Shown here piece after piece: positions 51,580 through 60,618 of a stretch of 64,000 nucleotides of DNA. The notes under the pieces were generated by a model. The model had not been told where the DNA came from. It saw nothing but the letters and a program-made list of their open reading frames with translations, and searched no databases. Made by a program: the position numbers and the translations under genes. The stretch comes from CAWALV01 sp963782965. GTDB taxonomy: Bacteria > Actinomycetota > Actinomycetes > Acidothermales > Acidothermaceae. Location: contig CAWALV010000002.1 of NCBI GenBank assembly GCA_963782965.1, positions 806,001-870,000 of the forward strand, given 5' to 3'. Each line of letters begins with the position of its first letter. The stretch's first letter is position 1.

Positions 51580-52647
51580 TCAGGAGATCGTCCACGTGTC
51601 GCCGCTCGCGAGCAGCGCGCTGAGGTCACCCGGCCCTTGCTTCGCGGTCGCGCGGTCGATTTGGTCGGCGACGAGGTCGTCGTAAACAGGTCGGTCGACG
51701 TCGCGGAAGACGCCTATGGGAGTCATCGAGAGGTCGCCGTGAGCCAGCCGCGAGAGTGCGAAAGCGAGCGAAGGGTCTTCGGCGTGCGCGTCGTGCAGGA
51801 GGACAGCCGGGTCGTCGCCGGCGCAGACCTCCAGATTCCCGCTCTCCGAACGGCGCACGCCTTTGGCGGCGTCCTTGCCGAACACGATCGGGCGGCCGTG
51901 TTCGAGCCGGACCAGGTAATCGTCGCGGGTCTCGGGCGCCTTCAACACCTCGAACGCGTTGTCGTTGAAGATGTTGCAGTTCTGGTAGACCTCGACCAAA
52001 GACGTGCCGCGGTGTTGCGTCGCCGCGCGTAGGACCGAGGTCAGGTGCTTGCGGTCGGAGTCGATGGTGCGAGCCACGAACGTCGCCTCCGCGCCGAGCG
52101 CGAGCGACACCGGGTTGAACGGGTAGTCCAGCGAACCCATCGGGGTCGACTTGGTGATCTTGCCGATCTCGGACGTCGGGGAGTACTGCCCCTTCGTCAA
52201 CCCGTAGATGCGGTTGTTGAAGAGCAGGATCGTCACGTTGACGTTGCGCCGCAGCGCATGGATCAAGTGGTTGCCGCCGATCGACAGGGCGTCGCCGTCG
52301 CCGGTGACCACGAACACCGCAAGATCAGGGCGCGACACCGCGAGGCCCGTCGCGATTGCCGGCGCGCGTCCGTGGATCGAGTGCATGCCGTAGGTCTCGA
52401 GGTAGTACGGGAACCGCGACGAGCAGCCGATGCCCGAGATGAACACGATGTTCTCGCGCTTGAGGCCGAGTTCGGGCAAGAAGCCTTGGACTGCAGCTAA
52501 AATCGCGTAGTCGCCGCACCCGGGGCACCAGCGGACTTCCTGGTCGGACTTGAAGTCCTTCGCCGACTGCGGCCCGTCGGCTACCGGTACGAGGTCGAAC
52601 CCGTGCAGGCTCGCATGCTTGTGTCCGTTGGTGAGCTCGATCGTCAT
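51580..52647 (-). CDS. korB: 2-oxoglutarate:ferredoxin oxidoreductase, beta subunit
   Basis: 355 residues. Thiamine-diphosphate motif GDGDALSIGGNHLIHALRRN ... NN, and cluster cysteines in WCPGCGDY, ISGIGCSSR and YQNCNIFND. It decarboxylates 2-oxoglutarate to succinyl-CoA with reduction of ferredoxin in place of, or alongside, the dehydrogenase complex. ATG overlaps the korA stop (ATGA). Confidence 0.95.
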   Translation of the reverse strand: MTIELTNGHKHASLHGFDLVPVADGPQSAKDFKSDQEVRWCPGCGDYAILAAVQGFLPELGLKRENIVFISGIGCSSRFPYYLETYGMHSIHGRAPAIATGLAVSRPDLAVFVVTGDGDALSIGGNHLIHALRRNVNVTILLFNNRIYGLTKGQYSPTSEIGKITKSTPMGSLDYPFNPVSLALGAEATFVARTIDSDRKHLTSVLRAATQHRGTSLVEVYQNCNIFNDNAFEVLKAPETRDDYLVRLEHGRPIVFGKDAAKGVRRSESGNLEVCAGDDPAVLLHDAHAEDPSLAFALSRLAHGDLSMTPIGVFRDVDRPVYDDLVADQIDRATAKQGPGDLSALLASGDTWTIS

Positions 52648-54515
52648 CCGTTGGTACCTTCGATCGCTGCGGTGATGACACTTTCCATTTCTGCGGCCTT
52701 GAACGGCATTCCGCGCACCTTGTCGTAGGTGATCGCGTCGACGAGGTACTTGGCCCGCACGAGCAGCGCGAGCTGTCCGAGGTTCATCTCGGGGATGAGT
52801 ACCTTGCGGTAGCGACGCAAAACCTCACCGGTGTTGTCGGGGAACGGGTTGAGATGGCGCAGGTGGGCTTGGGCGACCTTGAGGCCCTTCGCCCGCACCC
52901 GGCGGCAGCCGGCGCCGATCGGGCCGTACGTCGAGCCCCAGCCGAGGACGAGCAGGTCGGCGTCGCCCGTCGGGTCGTCGACCTCGAGCGGTGCGATGTC
53001 GCGGGCGATACCGTCGATCTTCGCCTGCCGCAGGCGAACCATCAGGTCGTGGTTCGCCGGGTCGTAGGAGATGACTCCTGAACCGTCGGCCTTCTCGATG
53101 CCGCCGATGCGGTGCTCGAGGCCCGCGGTGCCGGGCACCGCCCACGCCCGCGCGAGAGTCTCGGGGTCGCGCACGTACGGCCAGAACTCTTCGGTGCCGT
53201 CGTCGTTGGTGTGGTTCGGCCCGGCGGCGAAGTCGACGTGCAGGTCGGGCAACGCCGTGGCGTCGGGGATCAGCCATGGTTCCGAGCCGTTGGCGATGTA
53301 GCCGTCGGAGAGCACGAACACCGGCGTGCGGTACTTCACGGCGATCCGCACCGCTTCGATGGCGGCGTCGAAGCAGTCGGACGGCGAGCGCGGCGCGATG
53401 ATGGGCACCGGAGCCTCGCCGTTGCGACCGAACATGGCTTGCAGCAGATCAGCTTGCTCGGTCTTCGTCGGAAGGCCGGTGGAGGGTCCGCCGCGCTGGA
53501 TGTCGCAGACGACGAGCGGAAGCTCGAGCATGACGGCGAGCCCGATCGCTTCGCTCTTCAGCGAGACGCCCGGACCCGAGGTCGTGGTGACCCCGAGCGC
53601 TCCACCGAATGCGGCCCCGATCGCGGCGGTCACACCGGCGATCTCGTCTTCGGCCTGGAAGGTGCGCACGCCGAAGTTCTTATGCTTCGACAGCTCGTGC
53701 AAGATGTCGGAAGCCGGGGTGATCGGGTACGAGCCGAGGAAGATCGGCAACTTTGCCGCCTGCGAGGCAGCGATCAGCCCGTAGGAGAGCGCCAGGTTGC
53801 CGGAGATATTGCGGTAGGTGCCCGGCCGCATCGTGGCGGGCTTCACTTCGTAGGAGACGGAGAACGCTTCCGTCGTTTCGCCGAAGTTGTAGCCGGCCCG
53901 GAATGCGGCGACGTTGGCGTTGGCGATTTCCGGGTTCTTCGCGAACTTGTTCTGGAGGAAGCCGATCGTCGACTCCGTCGGGCGGTTGTACATCCAGGAG
54001 AGCAGGCCGAGCGCGAACATGTTCTTCGCGCGTTCGGCCTCCTTCTTGGAGATGTCGAACTCCTTCAGCGCCTCGACTGTCATCGACGTGAGAGGCACTG
54101 CGGTCACCCGGAAGTTCGACAGCGACCCGTCCTCGAGCGGGTTCGCCGAGTAGCCGACGCGCTGACAGGCGCGAACGCTGAACTCGTCGGCGTTGGCGAT
54201 GACGTCGGCGCCGGGCGGCAGGTCGCCCACGTTGGCCTTGAGCGCTGCCGGGTTCATCGCGACCAGGACGTTCGGGGCGTCGCCGGGGGTCATGATGTCG
54301 TGGTCGGCGAAGTGCACCTGGAACGAGGAGACGCCGGGCAAGGTGCCGGCGGGTGCGCGGATTTCGGCGGGGAAGTTGGGCAAGGTCGACAAGTCGTTGC
54401 CGAAGGCCGCCGTCTCCGACGTGAAGCGATCACCGGTGAGCTGCATGCCGTCGCCGGAGTCGCCGGCGAGTCGAATGATGACGCGATCTACCTGCTGGAC
54501 CTGCTTGCTGGACAC
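52644..54515 (-). CDS. korA: 2-oxoglutarate:ferredoxin oxidoreductase, fused gamma-alpha subunit
   Basis: 623 residues from GTG 54515, which has GGAGGAGG 11 bases upstream; ATG 54563 or 54620 would add 16 or 35 residues without a good site. The gamma domain comes first (RLAGDSGDGMQLTGDRF), then the alpha domain (GSYPITPASDILHELSKH, FQAEDEIAGVTAAIGAAFGG, TTTSGPGVSLKSEAIGLAV). This gamma-alpha order is usual for the actinobacterial KorAB type. Oxygen tolerance is known for some members. Confidence 0.93.
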   Translation of the reverse strand: MSSKQVQQVDRVIIRLAGDSGDGMQLTGDRFTSETAAFGNDLSTLPNFPAEIRAPAGTLPGVSSFQVHFADHDIMTPGDAPNVLVAMNPAALKANVGDLPPGADVIANADEFSVRACQRVGYSANPLEDGSLSNFRVTAVPLTSMTVEALKEFDISKKEAERAKNMFALGLLSWMYNRPTESTIGFLQNKFAKNPEIANANVAAFRAGYNFGETTEAFSVSYEVKPATMRPGTYRNISGNLALSYGLIAASQAAKLPIFLGSYPITPASDILHELSKHKNFGVRTFQAEDEIAGVTAAIGAAFGGALGVTTTSGPGVSLKSEAIGLAVMLELPLVVCDIQRGGPSTGLPTKTEQADLLQAMFGRNGEAPVPIIAPRSPSDCFDAAIEAVRIAVKYRTPVFVLSDGYIANGSEPWLIPDATALPDLHVDFAAGPNHTNDDGTEEFWPYVRDPETLARAWAVPGTAGLEHRIGGIEKADGSGVISYDPANHDLMVRLRQAKIDGIARDIAPLEVDDPTGDADLLVLGWGSTYGPIGAGCRRVRAKGLKVAQAHLRHLNPFPDNTGEVLRRYRKVLIPEMNLGQLALLVRAKYLVDAITYDKVRGMPFKAAEMESVITAAIEGTNG

Positions 54516-54658
54516 CAGGTGTCGAACCTCCTCCAGGCGCGCCGGCGCGACCGGCAGATGCATACAGCCGGAGGGAAGTCGGATCCCGCTGGCAGATGCC
54601 AGACCGCCGACGCTGCTCACATCCTACGGCGTTCTCGTTCCAGTATCGGTCGCCACCG

Positions 54659-55552
54659 TCATGGTTCTGTAACACGCGTCGCGGCGTGAACCTCTCGGTC
54701 CGACCTGCTTTCGTCGCCCTCGCTGAGGGCCAGCGCCACGGCGCAGCCGAGCGTCAGGGCGAATCCGAACGCCGTCGGGCCCTCGAAGTTCGCCCGGGTG
54801 CGATCCCCGAGGGCGAGTAGGCCGACGGCCGAGCCGGTGATCGTCTCGACGCCGAACAGCGCCGCCGTCGCGATCGTCACCGGGATTCGCTGGAGGGCGG
54901 CCGCGAACAGCATCATGCCGGCGACGCCGTAGATGATGAGGGCGTAGGCCGACGGCGCGGTCAGGACCGACTTCACCGAGTGCGCGTTGGACAGGATGCG
55001 CGACGCCACGCCGGTTCCGGCGAACGCCAGCCCCGAGACGATCGCAAGCGCCCCGCCCGAGCGCGAGTCGTGGGCCTTGCTGAGCAGGAAGCCGCCGACC
55101 ACGAGCGGCGCCGCAGCGATGAGCAGCCAGAACTGCACGCTGCGCGCCACGGCCGGCACCGACTCCGGTTTCGCGCCCGCAGCGAGCACCAGGAGGCCGA
55201 GGCCGAGGCCGGCCAGGCCGGCGATGTGGCGACGATGCAGCACGGTGCCGAGCACCCGGCGTCCGGCAACGGCGGTGACGCCGACGCTCGCGGCGGCCGC
55301 GCACTGCACGAGGAACAGCGGCAGCCAGTGCAGGGCTCCGACCATGCAGACGAAGCCGAGGGCGTCCAGTCCGGTGCCCCCGAGGTAGAGCGGCGAGAGC
55401 ACGAGGTGGCCCACCTCGGACGCCCGGGCGCCGGCGCGCTCCGGCATCGCCGCCGCGCGCCGCGCCGCCACCGCCTGCAAGACCGAAGCCACGCCCGTGG
55501 TCACGGCGGTGCCGAAAGCCAGCAACAGGCCGATCGCCAGACCGAACACCAT
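54659..55552 (-). CDS. DMT-superfamily-like integral membrane protein
   Basis: 297 residues with about nine hydrophobic helices and short loops, resembling the drug/metabolite (EamA-like) transporters of actinobacteria. Substrate unknown. It starts 12 bases after yajQ on the same strand and may be co-transcribed with it. Confidence 0.78.
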   Translation of the reverse strand: MVFGLAIGLLLAFGTAVTTGVASVLQAVAARRAAAMPERAGARASEVGHLVLSPLYLGGTGLDALGFVCMVGALHWLPLFLVQCAAAASVGVTAVAGRRVLGTVLHRRHIAGLAGLGLGLLVLAAGAKPESVPAVARSVQFWLLIAAAPLVVGGFLLSKAHDSRSGGALAIVSGLAFAGTGVASRILSNAHSVKSVLTAPSAYALIIYGVAGMMLFAAALQRIPVTIATAALFGVETITGSAVGLLALGDRTRANFEGPTAFGFALTLGCAVALALSEGDESRSDREVHAATRVTEP

Positions 55553-55564
55553 GCCGGACGCGGC

Positions 55565-56056
55565 CTACCGGTAATTCGTGAACTGCAGGGCCACGTCGAT
55601 GTCCTTGCCCTTCAGCAGGCTCATGACCGCCTGCAGGTCGTCCTTCTTCTTGCCCGACACCCGCAGCTGGTCGCCCTGGATCTGGGCCTGCACGCCCTTG
55701 GGGCCCTCGTCACGAATGATCTTGGCGATCTTCTTGGCGTCGTCTGCGCCGATGCCCTGCTTGAGGGACGACGAAAGGCGGAACTCCTTGCCCGACGCTT
55801 TGGGTTCGCCCGCGTCGAGCGACTTCAACGAGATACCGCGCTTGATGAGCTTCTCCTTGAAGACGTCGAGGACGGCCTTCGCGCGCTCTTCGCTGTTCGC
55901 GCGGATGTCGATGCCCGTCTCGCCGGACCAGCCGATGGAGGCCCCGACGTCCTTGAAGTCGTAGCGCTGCGAGATCTCCTTGGCCGCCTGGTTCAGGGCG
56001 TTGTCGACCTCCTGCCGGTCGACCTTGCTCACGATGTCGAAGGACGAGTCAGCCAC
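55565..56056 (-). CDS. yajQ: YajQ-family nucleotide-binding protein
   Basis: 163 residues from GTG 56056, with AGGAGG 5 bases upstream; GTG 56062 overlaps that site. ADSSFDIVSKVDRQEVDNAL and the C-terminal VMSLLKGKDIDVALQFTNYR are diagnostic. Some members bind cyclic di-GMP; others bind RNA or tRNA. It faces the tRNA-Tyr gene divergently. Confidence 0.94.
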   Translation of the reverse strand: MADSSFDIVSKVDRQEVDNALNQAAKEISQRYDFKDVGASIGWSGETGIDIRANSEERAKAVLDVFKEKLIKRGISLKSLDAGEPKASGKEFRLSSSLKQGIGADDAKKIAKIIRDEGPKGVQAQIQGDQLRVSGKKKDDLQAVMSLLKGKDIDVALQFTNYR

Positions 56057-56126
56057 TCCCACCTCCTGCGTTATCCTGTCTCCCGCCGTCCGGCACTGCG
56101 GTAGACACCCAGCGCAGACGGTATCC

Positions 56127-56208
56127 GGCAGGTTGCCCGAGCGGCCAAAGGGAGCGGTCTGTAAAACCGTCGGCTCAGCCTACGATGGTTCGAATCCATC
56201 ACCTGCCA
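56127..56208 (+). tRNA. tRNA-Tyr (GTA)
   Basis: Acceptor GGCAGGT pairs with ACCTGCC; anticodon GTA at 56161-56163; long variable arm as in class II tRNAs; T-loop GGTTCGAATCC. CCA is not encoded beyond the A discriminator followed by CA. Confidence 0.95.
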
Positions 56209-56224
56209 CAGCACCCAACGACAC

Positions 56225-56249
56225 ACGGCCGGGCCTCGTGCCCGGCCGT
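56225..56249. terminator. Hairpin terminator between tRNA-Tyr and the hemerythrin gene
   Basis: ACGGCCGGGC, loop CTCGT, GCCCGGCCGT: a perfect 10-bp GC-rich stem followed by TTCGC on the plus strand. It serves the tRNA and, being symmetric, the convergent hemerythrin gene. Confidence 0.8.
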
Positions 56250-56256
56250 TTCGCTG

Positions 56257-56823
56257 TCAGGACCGCTCGTGATCGGCGATGTAGCTGTCCGGGTCGAGGT
56301 CACGGTCGAGGCCATCGGCGCTCGGATGCGCCCGCTTGTAGTCCATCCACCGGCGGCCGACGTCCTCACGGACCTCCGGCTCGGTGTGCAGCCGCAGGTC
56401 GGGCAGCGCCTCTCGCTCCTCTTCGGCCATGTGGTCGCTGTTTGCTTCGCGGGCCCGCAACACGGCGTCCCACCACGGCTCGCTGCCGACCTGCTGCCCG
56501 TGCGCGTCGCGCACGGCGTCGCGGATGTCGTTGTGGTCGCGCACGGCGTCGTCGGTCTCCTCCTCGGCGTTCTCGCCGCGACGGAGCAGCAACGGGTACA
56601 CGAGTTCCTCTTCCGCCGCAGCGTGGACGTCGAGCAGCTTGGCGAGCGCCTGCCACTCGCGTTCGAGGCGGTCGGCGACGTCCTCGTGGTGGTCGGCAGC
56701 GCGGCGCAGCTCGTCCAATCGGGCGAAGGCCTGCCGCATCTGCTCGTGGTCGCGCAGGATGATCTGGGTGATCTCGGTCGCTTCGTTGCTACGGCTGCGG
56801 GTCCTCGGGGTTGTCTGTGCCAT
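56257..56823 (-). CDS. Hemerythrin HHE-domain protein
   Basis: 188 residues from ATG 56823, with AAAGGA 10 bases upstream; ATG 56895 is a longer option. His/Glu ligands for a di-iron site recur in order: RDHEQMRQ, DVHAAAEEELVYP, RDHNDIRDA and NSDHMAEEERE. Such proteins bind oxygen, nitric oxide or iron in the cytoplasm. It ends beside the shared terminator. Confidence 0.9.
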   Translation of the reverse strand: MAQTTPRTRSRSNEATEITQIILRDHEQMRQAFARLDELRRAADHHEDVADRLEREWQALAKLLDVHAAAEEELVYPLLLRRGENAEEETDDAVRDHNDIRDAVRDAHGQQVGSEPWWDAVLRAREANSDHMAEEEREALPDLRLHTEPEVREDVGRRWMDYKRAHPSADGLDRDLDPDSYIADHERS

Positions 56824-56986
56824 GGCGCGTCTGTCCTTTGCCTGGGCTGCTCGTGGGCGTACCGCTCTTCGGTGCTTGCTTCTTCGTTCGAGCATGCCCG
56901 GCCCAGGCGCAGTATCACCGGCTGCCGCCGCCCCTCTAACCGGCTTCGGGTCGACGCCGGCGAGCGTGTAAAGTTGCCGCGCGCGT

Positions 56987-57062
56987 GCCCCCTTAGCTCA
57001 GTCGGCAGAGCGTCTCCATGGTAAGGAGAAGGTCTACGGTTCGATTCCGTAAGGGGGCTCCA
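56987..57062 (+). tRNA. tRNA-Thr (GGT)
   Basis: Acceptor GCCCCCT pairs with AGGGGGC; anticodon GGT at 57020-57022; T-arm GGTTCGATTCC; CCA encoded at 57060-57062. A -10-like TAAAGT (56969-56974) lies 12 bases upstream of the gene. Confidence 0.96.
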
Positions 57063-57103
57063 CAATCGTGAGAAAGCGCGGCCGCACCACCGGTCGCGTC
57101 TAG

Positions 57104-57177
57104 GGCGGAGTAGCTCAGCCTGGCAGAGCAAGCGGCTCATAATCGCTGTGTCACGGGTTCAAATCCCGTCTCCGCTA
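57104..57177 (+). tRNA. tRNA-Met (CAT), elongator
   Basis: Acceptor GGCGGAG pairs with CTCCGCT (first pair G-T), anticodon CAT at 57138-57140, T-arm GGGTTCAAATCCC. The G1-T72 pair and the location before rpmG fit elongator tRNA-Met rather than initiator, which has an unpaired C1-A72. Confidence 0.92.
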
Positions 57178-57320
57178 CCCTTCACGGCTACTCTTCGCGC
57201 TCGGGCCCGCGGTCCGGTTTTCTCCCGCCGGTCGCCTCGGTTATCCTGACTCGTCGCGTCCGGTGGATCGGACGCGCGTGCGTTCCACCCCGTGAAGACC
57301 CGTGAAGAGAGGCGTTGGCC

Positions 57321-57488
57321 GTGGCCGCCAAGAGCGACGTTCGCCCCAAGATCACGCTGGCGTGCCAGGAGTGCAAGCACCGGAACTACATCACCAAGAA
57401 GAACCGGCGCAACGACCCCGACCGCCTCGAGATCAAGAAGTTCTGCCCGAACTGCAACACCCACCGGGTGCACCGCGAGACCCGCTGA
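57321..57488 (+). CDS. rpmG: Ribosomal protein L33
   Basis: 55 residues from GTG 57321. VRPKITLACQECKHRNY and KFCPNCNTHRVHRE give two Cys pairs (C-x2-C), the zinc-binding form, so this is not the zinc-free paralogue. GAGAGG lies upstream. It ends 6 bases before hadA. Confidence 0.95.
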   Translation: MAAKSDVRPKITLACQECKHRNYITKKNRRNDPDRLEIKKFCPNCNTHRVHRETR

Positions 57489-57494
57489 GCGGCT

Positions 57495-57968
57495 ATGCCG
57501 CTCGATGAGTCGTTCGCGGGCCGCAGCTACCCGCCGACGTCCCCGTACGAAGTCAGCCGGGTGAAGATCCGGGAATTCGCGGCTGCCATCGGCGACCCGA
57601 ATCCCGCCTACCACGATGTCGAGGCGGCCCGCGCGCTCGGTCACCCCGACCTGGTGGCGCCGCCCACCTTCGCGATCGTCGTGTCGATGCCCGCGGGGCA
57701 CCAGGTGATCGACGATCCCGCGCTCGGCCTGGACTATGCCCGCGTCGTGCACGGCGATCAGCGGTTCGTGTACGCCCGCCCGATCCACGCGGGCGACGCG
57801 CTGACCGTCACGATCACCGTGGAGAAGATCCGTTCGCTGGCCGGCAACGACGTCATCACCACCCGCGGCGATATCGCCACCACGGACGGCGAGCCCGTCG
57901 CGACGGCGTACTCGACACTCGTTGCCCGGGCCCCCGAGGATGCCGTCCCCGGAGCGGGCGCTCGATGA
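57495..57968 (+). CDS. hadA: (3R)-hydroxyacyl-ACP dehydratase subunit HadA
   Basis: 157 residues. Single hot-dog domain lacking the catalytic His motif, with the N-terminal FAS1-type dehydratase signature (KIREFAAAIGDPNPAYHD; HGDQRFVYARPIHAGD). It pairs with HadB for the dehydration step of fatty-acid elongation. The stop overlaps hadB (ATGA). Confidence 0.93.
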   Translation: MPLDESFAGRSYPPTSPYEVSRVKIREFAAAIGDPNPAYHDVEAARALGHPDLVAPPTFAIVVSMPAGHQVIDDPALGLDYARVVHGDQRFVYARPIHAGDALTVTITVEKIRSLAGNDVITTRGDIATTDGEPVATAYSTLVARAPEDAVPGAGAR

Positions 57969-58393
57969 GCACGTTGGTGAGTTACGCCGACATCGAGGTC
58001 GGGCATCCGCTGCCGACCCGTACCTTTCCCTTGCGCCGTGCCGATCTCGTCCGCTACGCCGGCGCCTCCGGTGACTTCAACCCGATTCACTGGAACGAGC
58101 GGTTCGCCCGCGAGGTCGGCTTGCCCGACGTCATCGCGCACGGCATGTTGACCATGGCCACCGCCGTCCGGGTCCTCACCGATTGGGCGGGCGACCCGGG
58201 CGCCGTGCTCGACTACAGCGTGCGCTTCACCAGGCCGGTCGTGGTGCCGGACGACGAGACGGGTGCGCTGGTCCAGGTCGAGGCGGTCGTGGCGGAAAAG
58301 CTCGACGGCGGTCGCATTCGGGTCGACATCACGGCTCGCTGCGGCGAGGAGAAGGTTCTCGGGATGGCCAGAGCCGTCCTGCACCTCTCCTGA
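57965..58393 (+). CDS. hadB: (3R)-hydroxyacyl-ACP dehydratase subunit HadB (MaoC-like)
   Basis: 142 residues. Catalytic hydratase motif SGDFNPIHWNERFA followed by HGMLTM; supplies the active site of the HadAB dimer. No hadC gene follows. Confidence 0.95.
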   Translation: MSTLVSYADIEVGHPLPTRTFPLRRADLVRYAGASGDFNPIHWNERFAREVGLPDVIAHGMLTMATAVRVLTDWAGDPGAVLDYSVRFTRPVVVPDDETGALVQVEAVVAEKLDGGRIRVDITARCGEEKVLGMARAVLHLS

Positions 58394-58448
58394 CCCGGGT
58401 CTCCGGCGGCTCTGGCGCGCGTGAATCTCGGCGCGGGCGGGCTCACGC

Positions 58449-58477
58449 TTGACAAGGAAGTGAGTGACCACTAACTT
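58449..58477 (+). promoter_or_regulatory. Promoter and operator of the tetR gene (leaderless)
   Basis: TTGACA (58449-58454) and TAACTT (58472-58477) are exactly 17 bases apart, a strong housekeeping promoter. An 18-base palindrome, AGTGAGTGACCACTAACT (58459-58476), fills the spacer and -10. The expected transcription start, about 7 bases past the -10, coincides with ATG 58485. Confidence 0.8.
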
Positions 58478-58484
58478 CGCCTCC

Positions 58485-59042
58485 ATGACTTCAGCCACGG
58501 CTCGGATGAGTGCCGAAGACCGGCGGGAATCGGTGCTCGACGCCGCCCTCGTCGAGTTCGGCATCGGCGGCCTGGCCGGCACGTCTACCGAAGCGATCGC
58601 GGCTCGCGCCGGCATCTCGCAGCCATACCTCTTCCGCCTCTTCTCCACCAAGAAGGAGTTGTTCGTCGCGACCGCGCAACGCTGCTTCTCCAACATCGCC
58701 GCGACCTTCGCCGACGCCGCGCATGGCTTGGCCGGCGAGGAGGCGATGAAGGCGATGGGCGAGTCCTACCGGGAGCTCATCGCCGATCGCAGCAACTTGC
58801 TCGCGCAGTTGCAGATGTACGCCGGGTGCGACGATCCCGAGATCCGGGAGTGCGCTCGCGACGGCTTTCGCAAGCTCTACCAGCAGGTGCAGAACGCAAC
58901 CGGCGCGCCCGACCCGCTCATCACCGCGTTCTTCGCTGCCGGGATGCTCTGCAACGTCACCACCGCGCTGCAGCTCGAGACGCTCGACGAGCCGTGGGCG
59001 AAAGCCATGAGAGACATCGGCGCCTGCTTCCCGGCGTCCTGA
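58485..59042 (+). CDS. TetR-family transcriptional regulator
   Basis: 185 residues from ATG 58485. GTG 58464 lies inside the operator and upstream of the likely transcription start, so it cannot be used if the promoter is right. Helix-turn-helix: STEAIAARAGISQPYLFRLF. The ligand-binding part is the usual all-helical domain. Matching palindromes before this gene and the following MFS gene make it the likely repressor of both. Confidence 0.92.
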   Translation: MTSATARMSAEDRRESVLDAALVEFGIGGLAGTSTEAIAARAGISQPYLFRLFSTKKELFVATAQRCFSNIAATFADAAHGLAGEEAMKAMGESYRELIADRSNLLAQLQMYAGCDDPEIRECARDGFRKLYQQVQNATGAPDPLITAFFAAGMLCNVTTALQLETLDEPWAKAMRDIGACFPAS

Positions 59043-59116
59043 CCCGAGATCGCTCGCTCGCCCCAGCCTGACCGACCACAGCACTCCTTTCACCAGCGCC
59101 GTTCCTTGCCCCGCGT

Positions 59117-59134
59117 AGGTAGTGACCACTCACT
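59117..59134 (+). promoter_or_regulatory. TetR operator before the MFS exporter
   Basis: AGGTAGTGACCACTCACT is the same element as the tetR operator in reverse orientation (15 of 18 positions). It ends 26 bases before ATG 59161. Confidence 0.75.
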
Positions 59135-59160
59135 CATCCAGAGCCGACGGAGGAACCGAA

Positions 59161-60609
59161 ATGCCAGCACGCACCCGGCCGATGTGGACGTTCGTCGTGA
59201 CGTCCATCGCCTTGTTCATGGGCTCTCTGGACAACCTGGTGGTCACGATGGCGCTGCCGGCCATCAAGGATCACCTGCACGCGTCGCTGTCTAGCCTCGA
59301 ATGGACCGTCAACGCGTACACGCTCACGTTCGCCGTCCTGCTGTTGCCCGGCGCAACGTTGGGTGACCGCTTCGGGCGCAAGCGGATGTTCCTGGTCGGG
59401 CTCACGATCTTCACGCTCGCCTCCGCGGGAGCGGCGATGTCGACCACCGCGAGTGAACTGGTTGCGGCGCGGGCGGTGCAGGGAGTCGGCGGGGCGATCA
59501 TCACGCCGCTCACGCTCACCCTGCTGTCGGTCGCCGTGGCACCGGCCCGGCGCGGTCTCGCGTTCGGCGCATGGGGAGCCATCGGCGGGTTGGCGATCGC
59601 GGTCGGACCGGTGGTCGGGGGCGCCGTGGTCGAAGGTGCGAGCTGGAGCTGGATCTTCTGGCTGAACGTCCCGATCGGCATCGCGCTCCTGCCGCTCGCC
59701 ATCTGGCGGCTCGAGGAGAGCCGGGGTCCGTCGACCAAGCTCGACCTCGTGGGCACGCTGCTCGCCACTGCGGGCTTGTTCTCGCTCGTACTCGCCCTGG
59801 TCCGCGCGAACACGTGGGGTTGGGGCAGTTCGACGATCATCGCGCTGTTCACGGCCGGCGCAGTCCTGCTCGGCGCGTTCCTCTTGTGGGAACGCCGCGT
59901 CGCCGAGCCCGTGCTGCCCCTGCGGTTGTTCCGGCATCGCGCATTCGCGCTCACGAACGCGGCGTCGTTCCTGATGTTCATCGGCATGTTCGGTTCGATC
60001 TTCCTGCTTGCGCAGTCCCTCCAAATCGGCCGCGGCTACTCCCCGCTGGCCGCGGGCGTTCGTACGCTGCCCTGGACCGCGATGCCGATCTTCGTGGCAC
60101 CGATCGCCGGCATGCTCTCCGACCGCATCGGCGGCCGCCGCCTGATCGCCGCCGGCCTCATGCTGCAAGCGGTCGGCTTGGGCTGGCTGGCGATGACGAC
60201 CACGACGACCGTTCCCTACAGCACCCTGGTGCCGGGGCTTGCGATCAGCGGTGTTGGGATGGCGCTGTTCTTCGCGCCGGTCGCCAACCTGGTGCTTTCC
60301 GCGGTCGACCACTCCGAGCAGGGCATCGCCTCCGGTGCGCACAACGCGATCCGCGAGCTGGGTGGCGTCTTCGGCGTCGCCGTGCTCGCGTCGGTGTTCG
60401 CGCACTCGGGCGGTTACGGCTCGCCCCAGGCGTTCGTCGACGGCGTGCACCCGGCCGTCTGGGTGGGCGCGATCGTGGTGGCCGTCGGCGCCGCTCTGGC
60501 GCTCGCCATCCCGCACGTGAGGCACTCCGACGGCGCGTCGCCGAGTTCGGCCATTGTCGACACGGCCGACATGGTCCCGGCAGGGGTCGAAGTCGGGTTG
60601 GCGCCGTAG
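59161..60609 (+). CDS. MFS drug transporter, DHA2 (14-helix) type
   Basis: 482 residues from ATG 59161 with GGAGGAACC upstream; GTG 59122 falls in the operator. Fourteen helices, GSLDNLVVTMALPAIKDHL at the start, GDRFGRKRMF loop between helices 2 and 3. Proton-driven efflux of drugs or other amphiphiles. Regulated by the adjacent TetR. Confidence 0.92.
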   Translation: MPARTRPMWTFVVTSIALFMGSLDNLVVTMALPAIKDHLHASLSSLEWTVNAYTLTFAVLLLPGATLGDRFGRKRMFLVGLTIFTLASAGAAMSTTASELVAARAVQGVGGAIITPLTLTLLSVAVAPARRGLAFGAWGAIGGLAIAVGPVVGGAVVEGASWSWIFWLNVPIGIALLPLAIWRLEESRGPSTKLDLVGTLLATAGLFSLVLALVRANTWGWGSSTIIALFTAGAVLLGAFLLWERRVAEPVLPLRLFRHRAFALTNAASFLMFIGMFGSIFLLAQSLQIGRGYSPLAAGVRTLPWTAMPIFVAPIAGMLSDRIGGRRLIAAGLMLQAVGLGWLAMTTTTTVPYSTLVPGLAISGVGMALFFAPVANLVLSAVDHSEQGIASGAHNAIRELGGVFGVAVLASVFAHSGGYGSPQAFVDGVHPAVWVGAIVVAVGAALALAIPHVRHSDGASPSSAIVDTADMVPAGVEVGLAP

Positions 60610-60618
60610 GGTTTGCGC

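Noticed and set aside
57104..57177. Initiator tRNA-Met or tRNA-Ile2
   Set aside because: First acceptor pair is G-T, not the unpaired C-A of initiators, and the placement before rpmG fits elongator tRNA-Met; Ile2 cannot be fully excluded by sequence.
58464..58466. GTG 58464 as tetR start
   Set aside because: It falls in the operator and upstream of the predicted transcription start.
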